In this document: one piece after another, positions 46,003 to 56,419 of the stretch | How positions within the stretch are numbered: position 1 is the first letter of the stretch | How the letters are laid out: every line of letters begins with the position of its first letter | Assembly: GCF_026151205.1 (NCBI RefSeq) | Contig: NC_087079.1 | Coordinates: 17,726,945-17,790,944, forward strand | DNA from: Bolinopsis microptera | Lineage: Eukaryota; Ctenophora; Tentaculata; Lobata; Bolinopsidae | Reading direction: 5' to 3' | DNA: 64,000 nt | The notes under the pieces: model-generated | The model's input: the letters and a program-made list of their open reading frames with translations, nothing else | The model's database searches: none | What the model was told of the DNA's origin: nothing | Position numbers and translations under genes: made by a program

Positions 46003-46570
46003 TAGGAAGCCCGTGGTAACAGGGATGAATCTAGTAGTTTTCTATTTCTTTGGCAGTCAATTTTTATCGCGTCAAAAAATATCCGTCACAACCAAAGATA
46101 CAGCCGATTTAAACTAAACACAGCGTAATATCAACAAAACCGATCAAAATGACGTTAAAACAATCATTGCACGTGCACGTGCGTGTAACAATCCTCGTTA
46201 CCATGGTTACTTTGTAACTACCTATTTCTCATCTGATTTGCACGTGGGCGGTCGTACAGACAAAAATAATTCTTTGAATTATAGTAGAGACTAGAAAGCC
46301 CGTGATCACAGGGATAGGAGGGAGATAATATTAATATTATTTTTTATCGCATCAAAAAATATCTGTCACAACCGAAGATACAGCCAATTAAAATGTAGCT
46401 CGAACTGAACACGACGTAATTACCACAAAACCGATCAAAATGTCGCTCGCAAATTTATTTAACGTGCACGTGCGCGTTCCAACACCGTTACCATGTAACT
46501 TCCTATTTCTCATCTAATTTGCACGTGGGCGGTCGTACATACAAAAAGAATCTTTCGAATTATATTAGAG
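46003..46570. repeat. tandem dimer of a 280-bp repeat
   Basis: Two direct copies (about 46003-46289 and 46290-46570), each starting ACTAGAAAGCCCGTGRT-ACAGGG, containing ATCGC-TCAAAAAATATC, AACCGATCAAAATG, GCACGTGC and TTTGCACGTGGGCGGTCGTA, and ending GAATTATARTAGAGA (R = A/G). Copies are about 80-85 percent alike by eye. Possible MITE or SINE inserted or amplified in tandem. Confidence 0.75.
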
Positions 46571-47985
46571 ATGAGTCTAATATCACGTGTTAATATCACG
46601 TGTTAATATCATATATAATATTAACCACGTGTACCGTTTATGACCGAGATTTTAAGAGCCACTCCGCCCGCCTATCCCGCCTGTCCCTTTAAAGCTCCCA
46701 CTAAACTGCGCCGGGCTCGGCTTCTTTATATTTTAGACTAAATATTATAATATAATGTAAACTTTGTAAAGCTATAAAGACTGTTTGCAATTGCAGTCAC
46801 GTGACCATGAAACCGTTATGTAATTTAGGGAATAGCATACCTTCTTAAACCGTCTTGTTATAGTGTATGTTATAATATAAGTGTATATATAATATAGTGT
46901 ATGTTTTTGACGGCCCCAACGTTAATGTGGCTCTTGCTATGTGTTGGTTCAGCCGAATTAATTATTATGTAATCAAGTTTATTTTTCTCGTTAGTTGTCA
47001 TCCGGCCAAACATTAAGCAACTTATATTGCAGTACCATTTATCATTAAGTTTATCAAAATATGTCATTGTAATTTTGAATGGCTGAAATGTAACGCTTGA
47101 TTTATATATATATAATGATTATAAAATAGTGTAGTGTCATACCTTCGTCACCAGATATAGTGGATATAAGCAATAATATAATGTTAGGAATCCATTGTAA
47201 AATATAAGTTTTACTTTAATGCTAATAGAGGGGGGGGGGTACCTACTAATAAAGCTGCTCCGCTCATTGGATGTTTAAGGAATTGAGCCACGATATAGCC
47301 ATTGAGTCTGATGCTTCGATTTTAACACTGGATTCTAACACTTGCTGAGTGTTGAGTTGTACAAATAAGAGACGATAACTTAATAAACGTATATAACTTA
47401 TATAACTTAATAAACGTAATGAAATAGTGACCATCATTATGATTATGGTCTGAATCGGGCGATGGGCATGATAATCTGTTCGTTTGGATGTGAGCCGGTT
47501 GTCTTCAATAATTAATTTCCATCTTAATAATAAACGATACTCCCTGTCTTTACTCCATTAGTTCTAGTGCTGCGTTCTGATTGGTCAGTTTTTTCTGATT
47601 CATATCGGCAGTTCTCACACTACTTTCCTCATTACGTTGAAGTTGTCAGAATAGATTGATTTATATGAACGATACTGACATTTAAACGTGTAAGCCGCTC
47701 TGATTGGTTAATATTATTGGCGATGGCTGAATTATTATCGTCTCTCTAACAGCCTGTGTTCATTATACGTACTGCTTTTATTAAAATTCCGTTGTAGTAG
47801 CTCTATTCTCCTTACTTGTAAACTGATCCTGGATCCATTCTGATAACTGCAATTATTTCCGCCCTAACTTGCTTTCAATCAATAATTTATCTCCTTTTAA
47901 TTTAATCCTTTCTCAGTAATGTGACCTTTAATCATCAAGGCACCATTAAAGAGTAACCACCAGTTATTACATTTGATATGACCCT
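46571..47985. other. non-coding stretch with CACGTG cluster
   Basis: 46580-46640 has three CACGTG sites. 46655-46730 is a C-rich patch with CCGCCCGCC, CCCGCCTGTCCC and GCGCCGGGCTCGGC, promoter-like in composition, but no exon follows. 47220 has a poly-G run. CTGATTGGT occurs at about 47577 and 47700. Confidence 0.4.
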
Positions 47986-48013
47986 AACTAATGACCAATC
48001 TCAACTGAGTGCT
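47986..48013. other. 28-bp target site duplication, left copy
   Basis: 28 bp beginning AACTAATGACCAATCTCAAC and ending TGAGTGCT, identical to 50425-50452. Similar C-rich sequence follows both copies. Confidence 0.85.
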
Positions 48014-48031
48014 ACTTCTCCCCCCCCCCCC

Positions 48032-49545
48032 ATCTTAAAATTTATTCCGCTTTTAGTTTTATTCCCACTCTCGATTCCTTGCTAGCAGTCCGGTTAATTT
48101 AGTACCTTTAGTGGGTCTCATTTAATCATTAGCTCTAATTAAAGAACCTCTCACCCTCTCAGATTTTCACCGCTCCGTTCATTTGTATAGCTTTATTATT
48201 TTTATCTTTTTACTACACTTACTAACACGTGCACATTACAAAGGAGCAATAGTTTGCGGAGGCATTCTAGAACGGTATATATTTTAGCTTTCAGTTTCTG
48301 TTTCATTATCTTAAAATTTATTCCGCTTTTAGTTTTATTCCCACTCTCGATTCCTTGCTAGCAGTCCGGTTAATTTAGTACCTTTAGTGGGTCTCATTTA
48401 ATCATTAGCTCTAATTAAAGAACCTCTCACCCTCTCAGATTTTCACCGCTCCGTTCATTTGTATAGCTTTATTATTTTTATCTTTTTACTACACTTACTA
48501 ACACGTGCACATTACAAAGGAGCAATAGTTTGCGGAGGCATTCTAGAACGGTATATATTTTAGCTTTCAGTTTCTGTTTCATTATCTTAAAATTTATTCC
48601 GCTTTTAGTTTTATTCCCACTCTCGATTCCTTGCTAGCAGTCCGGTTAATTTAGTACCTTTAGTGGGTCTCATTTAATCATTAGCTCTAATTAAAGAACC
48701 TCTCACCCTCTCAGATTTTCACCGCTCCGTTCATTTGTATAGCTTTATTATTTTTATCTTTTTACTACACTTACTAACACGTGCACATTACAAAGGAGCA
48801 ATAGTTTGCGGAGGCATTCTAGAACGGTATATATTTTAGCTTTCAGTTTCTGTTTCATTATCTTAAAATTTATTCCGCTTTTAGTTTTATTCCCACTCTC
48901 GAATCCTTGCTAGCAGTCCGGTTAATTTAGTACCTTTAGTGGGTCTCATTTAATCATTAGCTCTAATTAAAGAACCTCTCACCCTCTCAGATTTTCACCG
49001 CTCCGTTCATTTGTATAGCTTTATTATTTTTATCTTTTTACTACACTTACTAACACGTGCACATTACAAAGGAGCAATAGTTTGCGGAGGCATTCTAGAA
49101 CGGTATATATTTTAGCTTTCAGTTTCTGTTTCATTATCTTAAAATTTATTCCGCTTTTAGTTTTATTCCCACTCTCGATTCCTTGCTAGCAGTCCGGTTA
49201 ATTTAGTACCTTTAGTGGGTCTCATTTAATCATTAGCTCTAATTAAAGAACCTCTCACCCTCTCAGATTTTCACCGCTCCGTTCATTTGTATAGCTTTAT
49301 TATTTTTATCTTTTTACTACACTTACTAACACGTGCACATTACAAAGGAGCAATAGTTTGCGGAGGCATTCTAGAACGGTATATATTTTAGCTTTCAGTT
49401 TCTGTTTCATTATCTTAAAATTTATTCCGCTTTTAGTTTTATTCCCACTCTCGATTCCTTGCTAGCAGTCCGGTTAATTTAGTACCTTTAGTGGGTCTCA
49501 TTTAATCATTAGCTCTAATTAAAGAACCTCTCACCCTCTCACAAA
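48032..49545 (+). repeat. 276-bp monomer array, 5.5 copies
   Basis: Starts at 48032, 48308, 48584, 48860, 49136 and 49412, exactly 276 bp apart. I noticed only one base difference (CTCGAATCC in copy 4 instead of CTCGATTCC). Each unit holds ATCTTAAAATTTATTCCGCT, AGTCCGGTTAATTTAGTACC, AACACGTGCACATT and TTCTAGAACGGTATATATTT, the last resembling a TATA region. Confidence 0.97.
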
Positions 49546-50424
49546 ACTCCGTTTGGAGATATTCCTTATTACGCTCTAAGTTATTAATTTTCCTTGTGTT
49601 TGAATCCTTTCACTTTTTAACTGTTTTTAGTCTTTGTTATTTTCGGCCGATTTCTGCACTTTTACACTGGGTCATCATTCATAATTTCTGGGATTGAGAC
49701 GACTTATATGAGCATTTAAGGAAGAGTTTGCTTGTCTGACTTACTTCATTAGACACTTCTGGTCAAGAACTGAACAAGAACCACATTCGAAGACTGGAAC
49801 ATCTGAATGACTCTGCAACCCAGGAATCAACTACTCAGTTATTATCGCTCAATAATCGGTTTGGTATCGACGTTACATACTTTATTATTATTTTTTTTTT
49901 AAAAGCTGATTTTAGAAACCAGGGAATTAAAGTTACTGTCCCAAGGCTAACATTATATCGCTGATTTTATTTATATATATATCACTTTTTTTGTTCTTTC
50001 TTTTCCTTCAAAACATTCCAGTACATTGTGCAGAAAGTTGGAGATGAAGCCGTAGTACGTACATGTAGCATTGCACTGGATTGAACTTGCAGAGTGTGGT
50101 TTTTTCCAGTCTGCGCCGTGTGCTTATACAAATATACGCGGCGCAGATAGACTGGAGGAGATTGCACTGTGTAGGCTCTGGTGTAATGTGATATGTATGT
50201 ACTACGGCTTTACAAATTTTGGAAGCATGTAGGGATATATTTCTGATACCAATCGTATATATACTAAAAATACTCTAGCACAATTGTAACTGCAGTTTTA
50301 CAGAACTCTAAATGCTTAATGAACACTCTTGCAGGTACCACCCGTATTCACACTCAGACCTGAGTTTAGTCATTTTCCAATACGAGATTGGGGACGGGTT
50401 CTATAAACAAACAAACAAACAAAC
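48032..50424 (+). mobile_element. retroposon D, copy 2, with tandem 5' monomers
   Basis: Bounded by the 28-bp direct repeat and ending in (ACAA)n (ATAAACAAACAAACAAACAA, about 50402-50424), features of target-primed reverse transcription. The 5' side is 5.5 tandem 276-bp monomers (48032-49545), followed by about 870 bp of unique body with CTCCGTTTGGAGATATTCC at the junction and the GC palindrome GCGCCGTGTGC...CGCGGCGCAG near 50120. No protein is encoded, so mobility would need another element's enzymes. Copy 1 (26592-27932) has the same order with about two monomers, and a 3' fragment lies at about 59955-60040. Confidence 0.8.
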
Positions 50425-50452
50425 AACTAATGACCAATCTCAACTGAGTGCT
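50425..50452. other. 28-bp target site duplication, right copy
   Basis: Exact match to 47986-48013, directly after the (ACAA)n tail of retroposon D. Confidence 0.85.
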
Positions 50453-50968
50453 CCTTCCCCCCCCTCCCACTTATGCTATTACTCTAATAGTACCTACTAA
50501 GTCGAGATAGTACTAACTACATGGTACTTAATTCCTAGTCTCGCCTGCAGCTAGTCACTTAGGACACCGTTAATAGAACGTATTAATATTACTCTTAGTC
50601 TAGTACTCCTAGATAATATGTCAGCTATCTGTCCCAGGACTTCCTCTAAAGTTGACTTATATTTATTAGTCTCGCCTGTAATACCTGCATCAGCCACTAG
50701 GTAATTAGGTATGTGTTTCCTGTGAACACTCTGAATATGACTGTAATAATTGGACTGTCAAGTACCGGAGTCCGTACTTCAATATAACAATACTACCTTG
50801 TGTGGATATTCAATACTAGTGTAACCCGCGCATACGGCCGGGACTTCACTATTGCAGTTGAAATGCAAAAGTATAAACCCGTTTACCCGCCTATTATATT
50901 CGAAAACACGCATTACATTTTCGTAGTTAAAACGGTGCGAAAGTGTGAACTCGCTCATTCCAAACATA

Positions 50969-51829
50969 TTATTATATAACTTTATTCAAATCAAAAATAG
51001 AACATAAATGAACATCTTAAAGATCTGATAAGTAGCCAGAAAAAAAGAAAAACTGATACACAAGCTATAACAACTTCTTCCATTCCGCTCTATCAGAGGC
51101 TAAAAGTCTTAAATTGTACAAATCGTCTGTATTTACAAATGGAATGTTCCTGCTACCTAAATCAAATTTAATAGTCTTAAGCAAGTTCGACTGGTGTCTA
51201 CCTACTCTACCCTTTTTAGTACTCTGACTCTCTACTGCAAAGTGTAATGCAAGCTGTGCAGGTGAGTTGTTATCACTGCGAAGGACATGTCCGAGCATCC
51301 TCCATCGTGCACATGCAACACGCTCACTGAGTGGAACCACTTCACATCTCTTGTAAAGGGTGTCGTTTTTGATTATATTAGGGTAAGTCATTCTGATGAT
51401 TTGCCTCAGATGCTTTCTGTGGCAAATATCCAGTTTACTCAGTAGCTGCTTTGAAGCTGCCCAGCAGCTACAATTATACATTAAGACGGAGACCACCTGG
51501 GCTTCGTAGATCTTAAGTCTGGTCTTAAGAGGTATGCGTTTACCTTGTTCCCAAACTTTCTTGTAGGTTTGGAAAGCAAGGTTTGCCAGAATACATCGTC
51601 TTTTTATGTCCTCGTTGCTGCACAATTTGGAACCAAGTGAGATAGATGATCTCCAGGGCTCTCTTCCTCGAAGTGGCTCTCCTTTGTCATCAACTTCGTT
51701 CTTCTCGGCCAGATAGATATGTGTGAACTCTGTTTTTGATTCGTTGACAAAAAGATTCCACTCCTCCAATATCTCCTTGCATATTGGTAACATGGACTCC
51801 AAATTTTTTTTTTTTTTTTTTTTTTTTTT
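50969..51829 (-). mobile_element. 5'-truncated non-LTR retrotransposon with 13-bp TSD
   Basis: Flanked by the exact 13-bp duplication CATTCCAAACATA (50956-50968 and 51830-51842). In the coding (minus) sense the element starts with a run of about 24 A at the 5' junction, runs through the protein fragment, and ends near AATAAAGTTATATAATAA. The A run at the 5' side rather than the 3' side is unusual. Confidence 0.82.
51065..51805 (-). pseudogene. non-LTR reverse transcriptase C-terminal fragment
   Basis: Minus-strand frame of about 245 codons without interruption. It begins inside the protein (LESMLPICKEILEEWNLFVN), then has F-THIYL, ISLGSKL, DIKRRCILANLAFQTY, LKIYEAQVVSVLMYNCSCW, the RWRMLGHVLR motif, KKGRVGRHQSN and a final SDRAEWKKLL before TAA. 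This is the post-catalytic thumb and C-terminal domain of LINE ORF2. The palm with YADD is lost by 5' truncation. An apparent start (MFGMKKKK) comes from the target duplication plus A tract and is not a true start. Confidence 0.88.
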
Positions 51830-51899
51830 CATTCCAAACATACCACAATTTAATTCTGAGTGCTCCTCACATATCTAATAGTAATACTTGATAGGCAAT

Positions 51900-52075
51900 T
51901 TGACCAAAACCCATAATCATGGGTAGAGTGGACCGCTGCCAGTGTGCATTGTCTATCTTTCCCAAACAAAAGGATATGATATTAATTTGATTGACCGTTC
52001 TCAAATGCAAAATGATACCGAGAATGAAATCGGTCGCTCGCTTTTCCCATTCATTTCTGCTTCCGGCCAACCGGT
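51900..52075. mobile_element. MITE A, copy 4, right end missing
   Basis: Starts TTGACCAAAACCCATAATCA and carries GAATGAAATCGGTCGCTCGC, but the sequence diverges after TTCTGCTTCCGGCC and the right terminal repeat is absent. Confidence 0.7.
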
Positions 52076-52168
52076 GACTCACTCTATGAGGGATCAGTTT
52101 CTCTTTTTATTATTTCTTCAGAACTATAAATGTGGATTGTGGTGGGAGGTGAGGTTTATTTGTTTACC

Positions 52169-52260
52169 TGAAAGTTAACACGTGATCAATCCATGCAATT
52201 ATTATTATTATATATGGCATCCCGGGATAATTGTATGGATTGATCACGTGTTCACTTTCA
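52169..52260. mobile_element. 34-bp inverted-repeat foldback
   Basis: Arms 52169-52202 and 52227-52260 are complementary with two mismatches, including AACACGTGATCAATCCAT. The 24-base centre is ATTATTATATATGGCATCCC plus GGG-type bases. Possibly a very short MITE, or a regulatory palindrome with two CACGTG sites. Confidence 0.7.
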
Positions 52261-53342
52261 AGTTTCATGACCTCAGTTCGAAGTCACATATACCGTCAAA
52301 CGTCTAATTTAAACTTAAGTTAAATTTACAAAATAGTAGCTGATTGTTCAGTTACAAAGTAATTATTAAGTAATAAGTAACCTAGTTACAAAGTAATTAG
52401 TCGTGTTATGTTTAGTAGAGAAGGTACAGTGTTAAGCACTATAGAGTATCAGGGTGGCGTATTATGAAACATACTGCATGCTAGATACAGTACAATCACT
52501 GCGAGCTCACTGATTGGTCAGTTTAACCGTGTCTTACTTGTTGTAATGACTATTCCGTATTCTATGGAAAAAACAACAAACTCTTGGATTGTTTAATTAT
52601 TTGATTCTTCAGTATTGTGCTTTGGTTTACTCAGTAGTATGTTACTGATAACACCTTGTTATAACTTATCTTGTGACTCTATTTGAGTAACTAGTGGCTC
52701 TAGTGACTTTATAATATTGAGATGATGAAAAACGATGAACCATATCATCATGGGATAATTTCAAGTTAACGGAAAATAACGCCACAAATAAATTGGACTC
52801 TTCTCAAAAAGTATCAATTTTATCGACTTAAAATTAACACATTTATAGCTAGTGCTAAGGTTGAGGGTATATTTTTAATTGCTTTTCCGTTTCACAATTT
52901 ATTCAATTCGTAATGCTTCTACCAAGATTCCGTAATTTGACTGGTCCCAGTTGTACTGAGATTGCAAATGTTGTTCAGATAACTCTGAAGATTGAACTTT
53001 TGTAGTTTTACTTCTAGTAAGGGGTACTTCATAGATAGTACAAATTATTAAATACAGCTAGGAGCTAATTAGTCGTGTAGCGGGGTCCCCCCCCCCCACC
53101 CCCCCCCCCTCGCATGTAGTAATAGTAAAGAGTAAGTAACGTGCACATCCCTATCTGTTTTGTTATTGTTGTATTTTACACTGGGTAGATGTTTGTATAA
53201 ATCATTCGTACGTGACCTTGTAGAGCTACTGCAATTGTATAAATGTATCAGTTCTTTTCCTTTACCATATTATTACGATCACTTTTATTACACTTTTTTT
53301 ACACGTGTATTTTACACGTGTATTTTACCCTGGTATTTTCAG
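52261..53342. other. upstream region of the GPCR gene
   Basis: No coding exon. A donor-like AAAGA/GTAAGT at about 53130 could end a non-coding first exon joined to the acceptor at 53342. A C-rich run lies at 53086-53110. Confidence 0.35.
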
Positions 53343-53344
53343 TG

Positions 53345-54568
53345 ATGACCTCTGAAGTTTCCCTAAATCTCACCTCCTCAATCCAGCTCCAAGTGGCTGC
53401 ATCTTACACAGAATCAGTGTTTTACGCTATATTCCTGGCTGTTGGTAACCTTGTGGGTCTGTTTGGTAATGTGCTGGTAATAGCAGCAACTATCGGCCAA
53501 CAAGCCAACCACTTCAAACTAGACCAGGGAACTATAATCCTGCTGCGTCACCTAGCTATATCTGATGTGTTGTTCACTCTGCTCTACCCGGTCCCTATAA
53601 TGGTAGTGTATATAGCACGGAGCTGGGTGTTTGGAGCGGAGGTGTGCTATCTTATAGGACTTATTATAAGTCTCCCTGCTACTGCAAACATGAACTTTAT
53701 ACTGGTCATGTCACTCTATAGATACGTGAGGTGCAGGTTCCCTTTGAAAGTAACACAAATTACTCCTTTCATGGCTACAATAGGGTGTCTCATAATGTGG
53801 GCTCTGTCCTGTATCTTCCCTGTTTACACTCTGGCAGTGAAACTCAGGATTGTGTTCAACGTTAAACTTGCTTCCTGCAGCTTTACTTTCCCTAAATCCA
53901 CTGGAAATGCTATCCTAATCTTCGGAACGACTGTTGTGCCGTTCCTAGTGATAGTTTCACTAAACGTGTTGTTGTGGTTGCACGTGCGCGCGTTTACTCG
54001 GCACTTATCTGCAAAGCTGGACAGCAAGTCGCGTCGTGAGATGACGGAGATGGAGAAGAAGCAGAGTAAGAGATTCAGAGCTTCTTACAGACAAGGTGTC
54101 ATCACCACCACCTTTATCACCGCGCTCTTCGCTGTCACCTGGATGCCAACTGTGGTGAGGTTCGCGTACGCTGCATTTGTTGGAGAAGATGGGTTATACG
54201 ACTGGGTGGAAAAAGTAAGGTATTTCTACTTCTTGGGGTCGTGGGGGAATCCTATAATATACGGTATGATAAACAAGGGGTTCCAGGACTACTTCAAGTC
54301 ATTTGTTAACAGACTCTGCAGGGTTTACGTAGTGGACCCTTCCAATAACGTGGGTAAAGTTATGAGCGAGATACAAGTTAACATTAGAAAAGGAAGCAAA
54401 CCGGTCAATGATGCGAGTAAGGTAGATGATGTTCGTATTGTGTGTAAATCTGTAATGAAAACTGCTGATGAGCGGGGAAGTGTGTCTCCTAATAAGCTGG
54501 ATGTTTATGACAATAAAACATTCGATAATTCGTGTATTGAGTCGAAAAAAGTAGTTTTCAAGGGATGA
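53345..54568 (+). CDS. class A (rhodopsin-type) G-protein-coupled receptor
   Basis: Receptor of 407 aa, complete seven-TM fold, coding region in one exon. The frame opens earlier, but a strong acceptor (TACCCTGGTATTTTCAG, ending 53342) lies two bases before ATG 53345, so that ATG is the start. Landmarks: N-glycosylation NLT at residue 8; TM1 GN42VLV; TM2 LAISD74; W94 in loop 1; Cys101 and Cys178, the expected TM3-ECL2 disulphide; TM3 end SLY125R126Y127, where the usual Asp/Glu of DRY is Tyr; TM4 W152; TM5 P199; a basic third loop of about 35 residues; TM6 TW266MP268 in place of CWxP; TM7 GNP303IIY; helix 8 FQDYF. The C-terminal tail has about 90 residues, with Ser/Thr and Lys. It acts at the plasma membrane through G proteins. 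Ligand unknown; TM features recall melatonin/opsin-like orphan receptors but do not decide. Confidence 0.93.
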   Translation: MTSEVSLNLTSSIQLQVAASYTESVFYAIFLAVGNLVGLFGNVLVIAATIGQQANHFKLDQGTIILLRHLAISDVLFTLLYPVPIMVVYIARSWVFGAEVCYLIGLIISLPATANMNFILVMSLYRYVRCRFPLKVTQITPFMATIGCLIMWALSCIFPVYTLAVKLRIVFNVKLASCSFTFPKSTGNAILIFGTTVVPFLVIVSLNVLLWLHVRAFTRHLSAKLDSKSRREMTEMEKKQSKRFRASYRQGVITTTFITALFAVTWMPTVVRFAYAAFVGEDGLYDWVEKVRYFYFLGSWGNPIIYGMINKGFQDYFKSFVNRLCRVYVVDPSNNVGKVMSEIQVNIRKGSKPVNDASKVDDVRIVCKSVMKTADERGSVSPNKLDVYDNKTFDNSCIESKKVVFKG

Positions 54569-55175
54569 GCCAATTTCTTTATCTGTAACTAACTTACTTT
54601 AGTAGTAACTAGTAGTAGTTTAGTAACTTACCGATAAATTATTTTTTCTTATTTATTTGATAGCCAATTATTTGCGCAACAGCTTATTCCAATTTCCACG
54701 AATTGCTATATATATATATTATATATATTTGTATATATATATATGTTGTAGCTGTACTCCTACACATTAAAAGTCGGTGTTGATTAGATCTTCGAAATAA
54801 GTCTTTGCATCATTTTATTAAACATCGTTATCTGAGATAAAATTGTTCTAAAAGCAACTGGAATATTCACAAATCTTTAAAATAACTTACAAACTAGGAA
54901 AGGAAAACAAGTCTTAGGAAGACGTACAAAACTATGTGACTTAAAACGGTACAAAACTAAAATATACTGGGTAATAATCAAACGAAAAGAATGGCTGCGT
55001 ACATTTTATCTAATCTATTAAAGATTAGTTTCTCGGAAAAAGCTTGATTTCTCTGAATCAAGCAGTAAAAATATATAAATAGTAATGAATATAACACGTC
55101 TCTGATAGCAATATTGTAAACTAAATACGGGTTAATAGGCTGAGATCATGTCAAATAAAATAAACAAACTAAACA
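54569..55175. other. 3' region of the GPCR gene, no other gene
   Basis: AT-rich with (TA)n at 54708-54742. ATTAAA at about 54766 is a possible polyadenylation signal about 200 bp after the GPCR stop. Confidence 0.4.
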
Positions 55176-55985
55176 CTAAGCTCCAGCGGATTTAAAAAGG
55201 ATGTGGTTACTATCGAGGGTGTTCATACCCCCATAACGCTCAAGGGTTTTCAATTGGGTCTGGTAGAACCCCTCTCTAGCTTCCATGGCCTTTTCCCTAT
55301 CTGCTTGACTTATTTCAGGTTTAAATTCAAGAGCGTCCACTATAATAACAGAAAGGTGCGTACTAAGTGAAGAGTTATATAAGGCTACTGAACTAAAATC
55401 TAAATCATGATCAATATCTAAAAAGTGATTTACTAACTTACAACTTCTGATACCTTTCTTAATGTGGCTCTTATGATTAGAAAATCTCTTAGGGAGATTA
55501 GAAGTAGTATATCCTACATACGACTGTTTACAAGTTCTACACTCCATTAAATAAATAAGGTTATTACTCTGACAAGTTATATATTTAGTAATAGGGAAAA
55601 CTTGTTTAGAATGGTGACTACTAAATTTGGAACATGGGGACAGGAAACTTTGCTTACAAACATAGCATTTTCCACAGGCATGGCACCCTGCGTTGTCAGC
55701 CTCCCGAACAGCCGGCAATATTGCAGCGTCTGGTTCAAGAAATTGACTAGCAGTGGCTTCTCCACCTCTATCACTGCTTACAGTTCCACTAGCACGATAC
55801 TTATTGTGTACAAGCATGCCACCGATAGTTTGATTCTTTCGGTGACTTACAAATACACTGTCAGCACGTACTAGCTTCTTCAAGGCTGGATCGAGATTAA
55901 GAAGGTGCTTATACTTGTGAATAATGCTCCCCATGTTGGGAAGTAGTACAGACAGATCCGTCTGAAAAAATCGATCTGCTGACAC
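55176..55985 (-). pseudogene. Penelope-like element, C-terminal GIY-YIG fragment
   Basis: Minus-strand frame of 269 codons ending TAA/TGA at 55176. Near residue 100 is the linker zinc-binding motif CHACGKCYVC followed by HH-SKQ, then the GIY-YIG nuclease core: LIYLMECRTCKQSYVGYTTS, then LPKRF with the catalytic Arg, the SNHKSHIKKG block and E at LEFKPE. This combination is the C-terminal end of Penelope-like retroelements (reverse transcriptase plus GIY-YIG). The reverse transcriptase is missing upstream, so this is a 5'-truncated copy, uninterrupted in what remains. Its first Met is internal to the original protein. Confidence 0.85.
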
Positions 55986-56419
55986 ACGAAGCTTTCAGAG
56001 GATTTTTGACGTTTTTGAGTCCCATTAGGTGCCCTTTATGGCTGACCAACTTTTCCAAACTTTTCCACGTGTCTTAAGGCCACTTTTTGCCACTTTACCA
56101 CTTTTTACCACCTTTCTTGTTTGTCGAATATCTTTAGTTGTGAACATCGTAAAAGGTTGCGAATCAATCGAGTGTGTTCATATTATCAGGAAGAAAAACT
56201 TTTGTTGAAACAATTTTTACGTCAGATAATAAGTTAATTGGATAATTATCAATTAACTAATTAGCAAAATTCTAAAAATTTTTTATTGGCTAAAAATGAT
56301 CGAAATAGCTTGAAACACGGAGAAAAGTAGTTTTTAGAAAAAATTTGAAAATTTTTCACTTACATTTTTTTTCGAGACTTCGAAAAATTTCGAAAATTCA
56401 AAATATTTTTTTCCGCCAA

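Noticed and set aside
53243..53344. N-terminal extension of the GPCR by 34 residues
   Set aside because: The extension spans a pyrimidine-rich stretch ending in TTTTCAG two bases before ATG 53345, so it is most likely intron.
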